64,000 nt of DNA from Paenibacillus sp. HB172176 (GTDB lineage: Bacteria; Bacillota; Bacilli; Paenibacillales; Paenibacillaceae), in NCBI RefSeq assembly GCF_011947265.1, contig NZ_JAATHD010000008.1:1-64000 (forward strand), given 5' to 3'. A program made the position numbers and the translations under genes. The notes under the pieces were generated by a model. It ran no database searches. It was not told the origin of the DNA and saw nothing but the letters and a program-made list of their open reading frames with translations. Shown here piece after piece: positions 1 to 7,709 of this stretch; the stretch's first letter is position 1; each line of letters begins with the position of its first letter.

Positions 1-161
1 AGTCTTGACGAATTTGAGAACATGGAAACCACATGCCATGCAATAGCAGTTATTTTCATACATTGGGGTGACGGAGCGGCGTCATGAATGTTTTATCGCC
101 AAATGAATTTTCAGTTTAAGTATCCCGAAAACTTATAAATTCTGGCGCTATTGTGATGAGA

Positions 162-199
162 AGAAACGCGTCGTCCTAATAAGAGGACGACGCGTTTCT
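162..199. terminator. Perfect 16-bp stem hairpin
   Basis: A 16-bp perfect inverted repeat with a 6-nt loop (arms 162-177 and 184-199). Neither side is followed by a clear T-run, so it may be a terminator for a gene left of the window or a structural repeat. No gene is supported in 1-630. Confidence 0.45.
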
Positions 200-272
200 C
201 GCAACATACAGAGAAAGTCTGAGCAAATTTATATACTCTCCTATAATAATTCTATTTATTGAATCGAAGGAG

Positions 273-459
273 CCTAACGAAGACTCATAACGTTAGACGC
301 CTGAATCTCAGGCCTACGTGAATCTAACGAAGAGTGGTATCGTTATTTCATCCGAACGAGCATGATTGCTGCCCGAAACCATGAAATAAGACGATAGATC
401 TTCGTTAGATTTGAATCGGATCCCTTTTTATGCTCATAACGCTATCAAGTTTCGTTAGA
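273..459. repeat. Cluster of TCTAACGAA-type intergenic repeats
   Basis: Four copies of a roughly 25-bp motif of the form TCTAACGAA-N6-AACGNTATT, two in each orientation. The middle two form a large imperfect inverted repeat (321-351 against 381-411). The same motif recurs at 18477-18664. It is dispersed only between genes, which suggests a small noncoding repeat family. Confidence 0.6.
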
Positions 460-464
460 GCTCC

Positions 465-535
465 GTTTGTCTCCGCTTGTCTTCGCCTGTCTCCACGCCT
501 GTCGCCTGTCGCTCGTCTCCACATCTGTCTCCATC
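465..535. repeat. Short pyrimidine-rich TGTC/TCTCC repeats
   Basis: Degenerate tandem repetition of TGTCTCC / GCCTGTC-like words. Open frames crossing it are low complexity and are not treated as genes. Confidence 0.4.
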
Positions 536-630
536 AAAGCCACATTTTATCGCTTTTTGAGTGCTTTCTGTAATGTTCGAACTGCGGCTTTGCTGAGCAA
601 AGCAAATTCAGCTTATCGGCGCTTGACGAA

Positions 631-1488
631 TTATGCCAGCGATACAGCGAATTCCGCGGCATCAACCGTATGCTTCAGCAGCGTGGCGATCGTCACCGGA
701 CCGACCCCGGCGGGAACGGGCGTAATGGCGAAAGCTCTGCGGATACAGGCGTCGTAGTCCACATCGCCGATATTTCCTTCGTTATAGCCGGCATCCAGCA
801 CTACGGCTCCCTCCTTGATCCAATCGCCTTGCACGAAGCTCGGTTTCCCCACCGCCGCGACGACGATATCGGCCAGCCTGACGATATCCGGCAGATTCTC
901 CGTTCGCGAATGACAGGTTGTAACCGTGGCGTTACGATTCAGCAGCATCGCCGACACCGGCTTGCCCAGAATAGGGCTTCTTCCGATCACTACCGCATGC
1001 TTGCCCTCGATGGGCAGCTTGTAAGCATCCAGAATCGCCAGGATCGCCGCCGGCGTGCAGGAGGGAAATCTTGCCGTTCCGAACGCCGTTCGCGCATAAC
1101 CAAGCGTAGTGACACCGTCCACATCCTTGTCGATCGCAATCGCGTCAAAGGCCGCTCTCTCGTCAATGGCATGCGGAACGGGATGCTGCAGCAGAATGCC
1201 GTGCACGGCCGGATCCGCATTCAGCCTGTTAATCTCGGCAATGAGCTCGCCGGTTGTCGTCGATGCGGGCAATGCCACGCGAAGCGACTCAATGCCAAGC
1301 CTCTTGCACGCGTTGCCCTTCATTCGCACATAAGTCGCGGAAGCCGGATCATCTCCAACCAGTATAGTCGCAAGACAAGGGACGATCCCCTCCTCCGCCA
1401 GCCGCGCTATCCGGGGCTCAAGCGCTTCCTTCATGCTCCCGGATACCTTCTTGCCATCCAGAATCAACTTCTCTTCCTGCATGTTCAT
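631..1488 (-). CDS. folD: Methylenetetrahydrofolate dehydrogenase/cyclohydrolase (FolD), divergent form
   Basis: This is a 285-residue FolD-type protein, close to the usual length. FolD interconverts 5,10-methylene-, 5,10-methenyl- and 10-formyl-tetrahydrofolate in the cytosol, supplying one-carbon units. Visible family marks are YVRMK with the catalytic lysine near residue 56, a KDVDG stretch near 120, a Rossmann motif VVIGRSPILGKP near 165-176 and a C-terminal PAGVGPVT loop. Departures from typical FolD are QHPVP where QLPLP is usual and SCTPAA where PCTPxG is usual, so it may be a divergent paralogue. A ZTP-type leader and terminator lie directly upstream, fitting purine/one-carbon control. 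It is transcribed alone, downstream of argS. Confidence 0.88.
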   Translation of the reverse strand: MNMQEEKLILDGKKVSGSMKEALEPRIARLAEEGIVPCLATILVGDDPASATYVRMKGNACKRLGIESLRVALPASTTTGELIAEINRLNADPAVHGILLQHPVPHAIDERAAFDAIAIDKDVDGVTTLGYARTAFGTARFPSCTPAAILAILDAYKLPIEGKHAVVIGRSPILGKPVSAMLLNRNATVTTCHSRTENLPDIVRLADIVVAAVGKPSFVQGDWIKEGAVVLDAGYNEGNIGDVDYDACIRRAFAITPVPAGVGPVTIATLLKHTVDAAEFAVSLA

Positions 1489-1505
1489 CAGCTCCTTTTT
1501 GGAAT

Positions 1506-1546
1506 GAAAAAAGAGGCAAGGCGAACTTCGCGAGTTCCCTTCCCTC
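1506..1546 (-). terminator. Leader terminator of the folD riboswitch
   Basis: On the minus strand a GC-rich stem (GAGGnAAGG paired with CCTTGCCTC, with an inner ACTcGCGaAGT hairpin) is followed by six T. It lies between the ZTP-like aptamer and the folD start, as expected for a transcriptional expression platform. Confidence 0.75.
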
Positions 1547-1614
1547 TGCCCAGGCGTACGGCTGTATGAATATGTGCTCCCTCGTGGTCATCCACGCTCC
1601 GCCAGTTACACATA
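1546..1614 (-). ncRNA. ZTP (pfl) riboswitch aptamer upstream of folD
   Basis: The minus-strand leader carries the pfl-type signatures in order: AACTGGCGGA, then TGACCACGAGGGAGCACA, a spacer, and CCGTACGCCTGGGCAG. It is followed by an intrinsic terminator and then folD. ZTP riboswitches sense ZTP/ZMP, which accumulate when 10-formyl-THF is short, and commonly control folate one-carbon genes. The call is by motif recognition and gene context. Confidence 0.8.
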
Positions 1615-1619
1615 CGTTA

Positions 1620-1648
1620 ATTATATCAACGGAGGAAACGCTTGTGAA
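1620..1648 (-). promoter_or_regulatory. SigA-type promoter of the folD leader
   Basis: TTCACA (1643-1648) and TATAAT (1620-1625) on the minus strand, separated by 17 bp, immediately upstream of the ZTP-like aptamer. Confidence 0.65.
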
Positions 1649-1683
1649 CATTTATTACGCAAGCTTCTCTCCACTTGACTCTC

Positions 1684-3390
1684 TTACATCTGCCGAGGCG
1701 CTTCGATTCCGATTAACCGCAGCCCGTTCTCCAGCGTAATAGCGGCAGCCTGCACAAGAGCAAGCCGTGCCCTTTGCAGCGCCTTGTCCTCGGAGAGCAC
1801 CTTCGACGCATGGTAGAAATGATTGAAGGCTTGCGCCAGATCGACCGCATATCTGGCGATCATGGACGGCTCCAGCTTGCGCATGGCTTGCTCGACGCGC
1901 TCCTCGAAGAGATACAGCGCTTTGACCACGCGCATTTCTTCCTCGGTGGACAAGAGGGACGCATCGAAGGCGGCCAATTCCTCTGGATGAGCCGCTTCTC
2001 CCGCTTTGCCAAGCACGCTGCACGCCCTTGCATGCGTATATTGCACGTAGGGTCCCGTCTCTCCCTCGAAGCTCAGCGCATTCTCCCAGTTGAAGTCGAT
2101 ATCCTTGATCCGATTATTGCTAAGATCATTGAAGATGACCGCGCCGACCCCAACCTGACGCGCAACCTCCTCCTTGTTCGGCAGATGGGGATTTCTCTCT
2201 TCGATAATCTCCCTGATTTTGCCGATCGTCTGGGTCAGCAGCTCCTCGAGCTTGATCACGTTGCCCTTCCGCGTCGACAAGCCCTTCCCTTCAATGCTGA
2301 CGCGGCCGAATGCCACATGTGAAAGCTCGTCCGCCCACTCGTAACCCATCAGCTCCACAACCTTGAACCATTGTTTAAAATGAAGATTTTGCGCATAGTC
2401 GGTCACATAGATGACTTTGTCGAATTGATAATGCCGCTTCCGGTACAGAGCCGCCGCCACGTCCCGCGTATGATAGAGTGAGCTGCCGTCCTGCTTCAGC
2501 ATCAGAGCGGGAGGCATGTCATAGGCATCCAGCCGGACAAGCCATGCGCCCTCGTCCTGCTCCAGCAGCCCTTTCGAGCGAAGCTCCTCTATCGCCTCGG
2601 GCAGCTTGTCGTTATAGAAGCTCTCACCAGCATAGGAGTCGAAGGAGACCTTCAGTAGCTCGTAAATCTTCTGAAACTCCGCAAGGCTGATATCGACGAA
2701 CCATCTCCATAGCTTGAGAGCCTCAGGGTCCCCTTGCTCCAGCTTCGCGAACCAGGCGCGGGCTTCCTGCTCCAGAGCAGGCTCCTTCTCCGCCGCCTCA
2801 TGAAAGGCTACATACAAGCGAAGCAATTCATCGATGCCGCGCTCCGTAATTGCGGCTGCTTCGCCCCAGCGCTTGTAAGCGACGATCAGCTTGCCGAATT
2901 GCGTGCCCCAATCGCCCAGATGATTCACGCCTACGCAGCGATAGCCCAGAAAGCTGTGAATGCGGTTGAGCGCGTGGCCGATTACCGTGGATCTCAGATG
3001 CGCGACATGGAACGGCTTGGCGATATTGGGAGAGGAATAATCGATTACGACCGTCTTCCCTTCGCCGATCCGCTGCGAGCCATACTGTTCGCCAGCCTTT
3101 AGAACCTCTTGAACCACCTCTTCGGCAAAGCGGGCTCGATGGAAATATAAATTCAAATAGCCGGATTGGGATTCCGCTCTCGCAAGCTCATCGTCCGCCA
3201 GGGCTTCCTTTAACTCATCGGCAATCAGCCCAGGCGCCTTCTTAAGCTGCTTGCTCAGTCTGAAGCAGGGCAACGCCAGATCCCCAAGCTTCGCATCCTG
3301 GGGATATTCCATAAGCGCGGCAATGTCTTCGGCGGGCATTCCGAGTCTGTTTGCTATTTTGGCCGCGTAATAAGCTTTATACTGAATCAT
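1684..3390 (-). CDS. argS: Arginyl-tRNA synthetase
   Basis: A class I aminoacyl-tRNA synthetase that attaches arginine to tRNA-Arg. From the ATG at 3390 it has 568 residues, near the family norm. It shows an N-terminal Add-1-like region, the HIGH-type signature (SSPNIAKPFHVAHLRST, near residue 130), a KMSKS-like loop (GLSTRKGN, near residue 390) and a C-terminal anticodon-binding domain ending in RLIGIEAPRQM. The frame extends to 3417, but 3390 is preferred because AAGGGGAAG lies just ahead of it. Transcription comes from its own promoter at 3496-3524, and a terminator-like hairpin lies in the leader. Confidence 0.95.
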   Translation of the reverse strand: MIQYKAYYAAKIANRLGMPAEDIAALMEYPQDAKLGDLALPCFRLSKQLKKAPGLIADELKEALADDELARAESQSGYLNLYFHRARFAEEVVQEVLKAGEQYGSQRIGEGKTVVIDYSSPNIAKPFHVAHLRSTVIGHALNRIHSFLGYRCVGVNHLGDWGTQFGKLIVAYKRWGEAAAITERGIDELLRLYVAFHEAAEKEPALEQEARAWFAKLEQGDPEALKLWRWFVDISLAEFQKIYELLKVSFDSYAGESFYNDKLPEAIEELRSKGLLEQDEGAWLVRLDAYDMPPALMLKQDGSSLYHTRDVAAALYRKRHYQFDKVIYVTDYAQNLHFKQWFKVVELMGYEWADELSHVAFGRVSIEGKGLSTRKGNVIKLEELLTQTIGKIREIIEERNPHLPNKEEVARQVGVGAVIFNDLSNNRIKDIDFNWENALSFEGETGPYVQYTHARACSVLGKAGEAAHPEELAAFDASLLSTEEEMRVVKALYLFEERVEQAMRKLEPSMIARYAVDLAQAFNHFYHASKVLSEDKALQRARLALVQAAAITLENGLRLIGIEAPRQM

Positions 3391-3418
3391 CTTCTTCCCC
3401 TTCTCTCCACGAAACAAA

Positions 3419-3456
3419 AATACAGCTCCGCCTCTCCTTAAGAGACGAGAACTGTA
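3419..3456 (-). terminator. Terminator-like hairpin in the argS leader
   Basis: Minus-strand stem ATACAG-CTC-CTCT / AGAG-GAG-CTGTAT with a TAAG loop, followed by TTTTTG. It lies after aroC but also downstream of the argS promoter, so it would act both as the aroC terminator and as an attenuator of argS. Confidence 0.6.
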
Positions 3457-3495
3457 TCCCGCTCGTTCCGTTAACTGTCTGAATCCATTAAAGAA

Positions 3496-3524
3496 GTTAT
3501 ACAGAATTCGCGGCGAATTGTCAA
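3496..3524 (-). promoter_or_regulatory. argS promoter with palindromic spacer
   Basis: TTGACA (3519-3524) and TATAAC (3496-3501) on the minus strand with 17-bp spacing. The spacer holds a perfect 7-1-7 inverted repeat, AATTCGC-N-GCGAATT (3505-3519), a plausible operator. Confidence 0.65.
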
Positions 3525-3542
3525 ACTATTGGGCCACTTCAT

Positions 3543-4631
3543 CTATTCCGACATTCCAGCGTTTCCTTTAGCGCCTCCGTCCAACATCGCAGCCTGGCGT
3601 TTGAAATGATCCTCGAGCACAAGGCAAGCCATCGCCTCGATTACGGGAACAATTCGCGGACAGATGCACGGATCATGCCTCCCAATCGTCTGTATGCTTC
3701 GCTCCTCGCCGGCAACGGAAATCGTCTGCTGCTCCACCGAGATCGAGGAGGTCGGCTTGACCGCAACACGGAAAATAATTTCCTGACCCGTGCTGATGCC
3801 TCCCGTGATGCCTCCTCCGTGGTTGCTGAGAAAGCCTTCCTTGCTCATGCCGTCGTTATGCTCGCTGCCGAGCATCGCAGCAGCCGCGAAGCCTTCGCCG
3901 AATTCAATGCCCTTCACCGCGCCGATCGACAGCATCGCCTTCGCAAGCTCCGCGTCCAGCTTATCGAATACCGGCTCGCCAAGACCCGCCGGAGCCCCGC
4001 TGATGCGGCATTCCACAATGCCGCCGCAGCTATCTCCCGCTTCGGCCAAGCTTTCAATTCTCTTCACCATCTCGGCCGCGGCCTCCGAATCGCAGGCTCG
4101 GACCGGATTTTGCTCGATAACGGTCTTGTCGAAGACGCGACAAGCAATGCCTCCCACAGCCCATGTATAGGCCGTTACCTCCACGCCCCGGCGTTCAAGC
4201 AGCTTTCTCGCCACCGCGCCTCCCGCCACTCGCCCCGCCGTCTCTCTGCCAGAGGCTCTGCCGCTGCCCCGATGATCCCGAATGCCGTATTTCTGCAAGT
4301 AGGTGTAATCGGCATGCCCCGGCCGGAACGCATGCTGAATATCGCTGTACGCCTCCGGCCTCATATCCTGATTATGCAGCATAATGAACAGCGGCGTGCC
4401 TGTCGTCTTGCCCTCGAACAGCCCGGACAGGATATGAATCGTATCCGATTCCTTCCGCGGCGTCGTAACGGAGGATTGTCCCGGCTTCCTGCGGTTCATC
4501 TGCGCTTGCACATAGGCTTCGTCAAGCTCCACGCCCGGCGTTACGCCGTCGACAATAACGCCCACCGCTTCGCCGTGCGATTCTCCGAAGGTCGTAATTC
4601 GGAAGGTCTCTCCGAATGTATTTCCTGCCAT
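3543..4631 (-). CDS. aroC: Chorismate synthase
   Basis: Catalyses the last step of the shikimate pathway, EPSP to chorismate, with reduced FMN. The protein has 362 residues. Signatures seen are FGESHG near residue 15, the RASGRETAGRVAGG flavin-site region near residue 125, and the GGITGGISTGQ stretch near residue 275. It follows aroA by 30 bp on the same strand and is probably cotranscribed with it, completing the last two steps of the pathway. Nothing is unusual about the reading frame. Confidence 0.96.
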   Translation of the reverse strand: MAGNTFGETFRITTFGESHGEAVGVIVDGVTPGVELDEAYVQAQMNRRKPGQSSVTTPRKESDTIHILSGLFEGKTTGTPLFIMLHNQDMRPEAYSDIQHAFRPGHADYTYLQKYGIRDHRGSGRASGRETAGRVAGGAVARKLLERRGVEVTAYTWAVGGIACRVFDKTVIEQNPVRACDSEAAAEMVKRIESLAEAGDSCGGIVECRISGAPAGLGEPVFDKLDAELAKAMLSIGAVKGIEFGEGFAAAAMLGSEHNDGMSKEGFLSNHGGGITGGISTGQEIIFRVAVKPTSSISVEQQTISVAGEERSIQTIGRHDPCICPRIVPVIEAMACLVLEDHFKRQAAMLDGGAKGNAGMSE

Positions 4632-4661
4632 TTGCTTCCCCTCCTATGTCTCGTAAATCAT

Positions 4662-6056
4662 CTAATCCTCTTCAACCAATTCATCCTCGTAAACCATCGT
4701 AAAGCCCAGCTCTCGCAACCGTTCGAAATAATCCGGACATGTCTTGGACACGCAGCCTGGATCAATCAGACGGATGCCGGACACTCTTGCAGATAAAAGC
4801 GACAACGCCATCGCCATTCGATGATCATCATGCGTGTCGAGCGAGGCAGCCTGCGGCGTGCCGGGATATACCGTCACCCCGTCCTGATGCTCATCCGCCC
4901 GGATGCCTAGCTTCGTCAATTCCGCGCATATGGCCGCGATCCGGTCGCATTCATGCATGCGGATATGAGCCGCATCCGTTAAGGTAATCGGCGCATCCGC
5001 GAACACGGCCATCACGGCAACCGTAAGCAATTGATCCGAGCATGCCCGCATGCTGTGAACGAAGCCTCCCTTGAGCTTGCCCGTTCCCCGCACCTCGACG
5101 AAGGAGTCGCCGCGAACGACTGTGCAGCCCATCCTCTCCAAAATAGCAAGAAGTTCCTTATCCGGCTGTCTCGTGCTTCCGATAGCAAGGCCGTCGATTG
5201 TTATTCGGCCGTTCGTCAAAGCCGCCAATGCCCAGAAATAGCCGCAGGTCGAAATGTCCGGCTCTAGTTGAAGCCTCCGGCCTTGATAGCTGCCCTGCGG
5301 AACTTCGATCCCGGCAATCGCGTTTCCCTGAATAGAAAGCTTGGGAACGATGCCGAAGGCTTCCATCATGTCGATGGTCATTCTGACATATTCCTGCTGC
5401 ACGAGCTCATCCTCCAGCCGGATCGTTAGCGGCTTCTTGGCATAAGGAGCCGCCATAAGCAGTCCGCTCAGAAACTGGCTGGACGTCGAGCCGGGTATAC
5501 TTACCTCTCCGCCTCGTAAACCGTTAGCCGTGAGCTTGAAAGGCAGGCTATTCGGGAGACCCGAATAGTCGAAGGTCGCTCCAAGGCTTGATAGTGCGCC
5601 CAACAGCGGCGCCATCGGCCGCTCCTGCAGACGCATGCTTCCTGATATCAACCATTCACCTTCTCCGGCAGCCAGTGAAGGAGGCAGGAATCTGGCTGCT
5701 GTTCCGGCCGCTCCCACATAAAACGAGCCCTTGCGATTCGGCCATCTGCCTCCGCAGCCTTCAAGCTGTACGGAATCGCCGTCGAGCTTTATTGGGATGC
5801 CAAGCCTGGTCAGACAATCGATGCACCAGTACGAATCATCGCTTCGCAGAATGCCGTCGAGTTTTGTGATTCCTTCGGCCATGGCAGCCATGATCAACGC
5901 GCGATTGGTCAAGCTTTTGCTGCCGGGAATTCGTATCGCATGATGGAACGGCTTTGCGCGGTCGTATTCGATTGCGACTGCTTTTCGTTGCCGGGAAGCC
6001 CATGGCGAGCGTGCTTGTTTATCCGGAATGGATGGTTTGAAATGCAACTCTGTCAC
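4662..6056 (-). CDS. aroA: 3-phosphoshikimate 1-carboxyvinyltransferase (EPSP synthase)
   Basis: A 464-residue EPSP synthase that transfers enolpyruvyl from PEP to shikimate-3-phosphate. It shows PGSKSLTNRALI near residue 44, the AGTAARFL loop near 118, RLQERPMAP near 143, SQFLSGLL near 195 and DHRMAMALSLL near 412. The glycine loop reads GAAGTA rather than the common GNAGTA, so it is a divergent member. The frame opens with GTG at 6056 behind a weak ATGAGG site. It carries about 30 extra N-terminal residues, so a later start is possible. Upstream lies a divergent LysR gene and a shared palindrome. Confidence 0.9.
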   Translation of the reverse strand: MTELHFKPSIPDKQARSPWASRQRKAVAIEYDRAKPFHHAIRIPGSKSLTNRALIMAAMAEGITKLDGILRSDDSYWCIDCLTRLGIPIKLDGDSVQLEGCGGRWPNRKGSFYVGAAGTAARFLPPSLAAGEGEWLISGSMRLQERPMAPLLGALSSLGATFDYSGLPNSLPFKLTANGLRGGEVSIPGSTSSQFLSGLLMAAPYAKKPLTIRLEDELVQQEYVRMTIDMMEAFGIVPKLSIQGNAIAGIEVPQGSYQGRRLQLEPDISTCGYFWALAALTNGRITIDGLAIGSTRQPDKELLAILERMGCTVVRGDSFVEVRGTGKLKGGFVHSMRACSDQLLTVAVMAVFADAPITLTDAAHIRMHECDRIAAICAELTKLGIRADEHQDGVTVYPGTPQAASLDTHDDHRMAMALSLLSARVSGIRLIDPGCVSKTCPDYFERLRELGFTMVYEDELVEED

Positions 6057-6111
6057 CTCATCTCATTGAATGTAGCGTATATTCACATTATAATGAGGAG
6101 GATGGAATAAG

Positions 6112-6127
6112 TGAAATCATGATTTCA
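6112..6127. promoter_or_regulatory. 16-bp perfect palindrome between aroA and lysR-type gene
   Basis: TGAAATCATGATTTCA, a perfect 8+8 inverted repeat in the 87-bp divergent intergenic region. A TATAAT/ATTATA block lies close by at about 6088. It is a plausible operator for the LysR-type regulator, by position only. Confidence 0.5.
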
Positions 6128-6143
6128 GATAACTGTCATAGAG

Positions 6144-7049
6144 GTGGTCTATATCAAAAACATTCATTTGGAATGGTACCGCATCTTTCTGCATACCGCT
6201 CAAGAGCGAAATTTGACAAAGGCCGCGCAAAAGCTGCATATTACGCAGCCCTCCGTCAGCTATGCCATTAAGCAAATTGAGGAAGCGCTGGGCGTCGTAT
6301 TGTTTCAAAGGCTGTCCAAAGGAGTGGAGCTGACGGACGAGGGCCGCTCGCTGCTCGCCTATGTCGAGCAGTCCTTCGCGCTGCTTCATGCCGCCGAGAG
6401 GCATGCGGAGGATCTGAAGTCCTTGACGGACGGGGAGCTGCGCATTGGCGCAAGCGATTCGCTCATTAAGCATTTGCTGCTGCCTTACTTGAATCGCTAT
6501 CATCAGCAGTATCCCGGCATTCGAATCCGGCTTTCGCATGGCAAGACGCCCGATCTGACCGCTCGTCTCAAGGAAGGCCTGATTGATTGCGCCATCATTC
6601 ATCTGCCAGTCGAAGAGCCGCAGTTAATCGTGAAAGCACTCGTCAGTCTGCAGGATTGCTTCGTTGTCGGAGAAGCGTTGCGCCGGGCTGGCGACTCTCC
6701 TCTGTCAGCGGGCGAGCTGAACAAGCTGCCGCTGTTGCTCCTCTCTGCGGGAAGCAGCACGCGGCAGTTCGTCGAGCGATGGATGGCCGGTCATGGCCTG
6801 GAGGTGAAGCCGGATATGGAGCTGGGGAGCGTTGAGTTGCTTGCGGAGTTTGCCGAGCTTGGCTATGGCGCGGCGTTCATCACCCGCTCCTTCGTGGAAG
6901 AGAAGGTCAGGGACGGCAAGCTGTTCGAGCTTCGTCTGCAGGATGAGCTGCCTCCGCGAAGCATCGGCTATGCCGTTCGTAAGGAGCGGAAGCTCTCGCT
7001 TGCGGCCGAGCAATTCGTGGCTATGCTGGGCGAGCCGGGCAGGGGTTAG
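6144..7049 (+). CDS. LysR-family transcriptional regulator
   Basis: A 301-residue LysR regulator. The N-terminal winged HTH covers residues 6-65 (RNLTKAAQKLHITQPSVSYA, then LFQRLSKGVELTDEG). The C-terminal periplasmic-binding-like effector domain starts near residue 90 (GELRIGASDSL). It is divergent from aroA with a 16-bp palindrome between them, so regulation of aroA or of itself is possible but unproven. The start is uncertain: GTG at 6144 lies inside the AGAGGTGG site that would serve a slightly later start. The effector is not predictable from sequence. Confidence 0.88.
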   Translation: MVYIKNIHLEWYRIFLHTAQERNLTKAAQKLHITQPSVSYAIKQIEEALGVVLFQRLSKGVELTDEGRSLLAYVEQSFALLHAAERHAEDLKSLTDGELRIGASDSLIKHLLLPYLNRYHQQYPGIRIRLSHGKTPDLTARLKEGLIDCAIIHLPVEEPQLIVKALVSLQDCFVVGEALRRAGDSPLSAGELNKLPLLLLSAGSSTRQFVERWMAGHGLEVKPDMELGSVELLAEFAELGYGAAFITRSFVEEKVRDGKLFELRLQDELPPRSIGYAVRKERKLSLAAEQFVAMLGEPGRG

Positions 7050-7069
7050 CGCTCCAACTTAAAGCAACC

Positions 7070-7149
7070 TCAACTTCATCCATCTTTAGCAACTGCAGCA
7101 ATTTCGACAACTTCAACTTCATCCATCTTTAGCAACTACAGCAACTTCG
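7070..7149. repeat. 43-bp direct repeat, two copies
   Basis: Two copies of a TCAACTTCATCCATCTTTAGC-type unit starting at 7070 and 7113, in a CAA/TTC-rich stretch. No credible gene crosses it. Confidence 0.55.
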
Positions 7150-7351
7150 GCATCTTCAACAATTTCAACATCTTCAGCATTTGCAGCATGTGGTCGACCG
7201 ACCCCCGTCATGCAGCAAAGCACCGAGTGCTGGGAGCTGCACGAGGTGCGTAAATTCGGCATCTCCAGCAATTTCAAGTACTTCAACTGCTCCATCTGCT
7301 TCAGCAATTTCAGTAGCTTCCGTCGCAACTCGACGGTTCTATTTGAATCTA

Positions 7352-7487
7352 CTGGAATTTCTCCTGTTTATTTTTTGTTTTTGGAGATGATTATCGTATA
7401 TGCTGGAAAACCTCCAGCATAAATTTCGGTTTTCGCCCCATTGGCCTGTACTTGAAGGAATAAGCTGGAGAAATTCCAGTACAAGTC
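7352..7487. repeat. Inverted-repeat rich intergenic segment
   Basis: CTGGAATTTCTCC (7352-7364) is repeated in inverse at 7467-7479. A 9-bp stem hairpin TATGCTGGA/TCCAGCATA lies at 7399-7421, and another imperfect hairpin at about 7449-7485. With the 43-bp repeats this fills most of the 660-bp gap between the LysR gene and the oxidoreductase. No gene is seen there. Confidence 0.5.
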
Positions 7488-7709
7488 GAAATTCATGCTT
7501 TAGTAGCAACATATAGGGTAGAAAATCCCGTTTCATCCTGATGGAGGGATTGATGGCTGCCTATTCGCCACCAATAGTCTCTTGACAAAAACGATGTATA
7601 TCCGGAGTTAGAAAACTTCTCAAAAAAAGATCAACGAATCCTGTCACAGATTCACACCATTCTCCATCTTAGATTATGAAAGACTAAATGGCGAAGGAAG
7701 GTATGGTGG

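Noticed and set aside
467-757. 96-codon plus-strand frame left of folD
   Set aside because: Low-complexity pyrimidine repeats and overlap with the folD 3-prime end.
3419-3540. T-box for argS
   Set aside because: No AGGGTGGNAC-type T-box sequence or stem I motifs were found in the leader.
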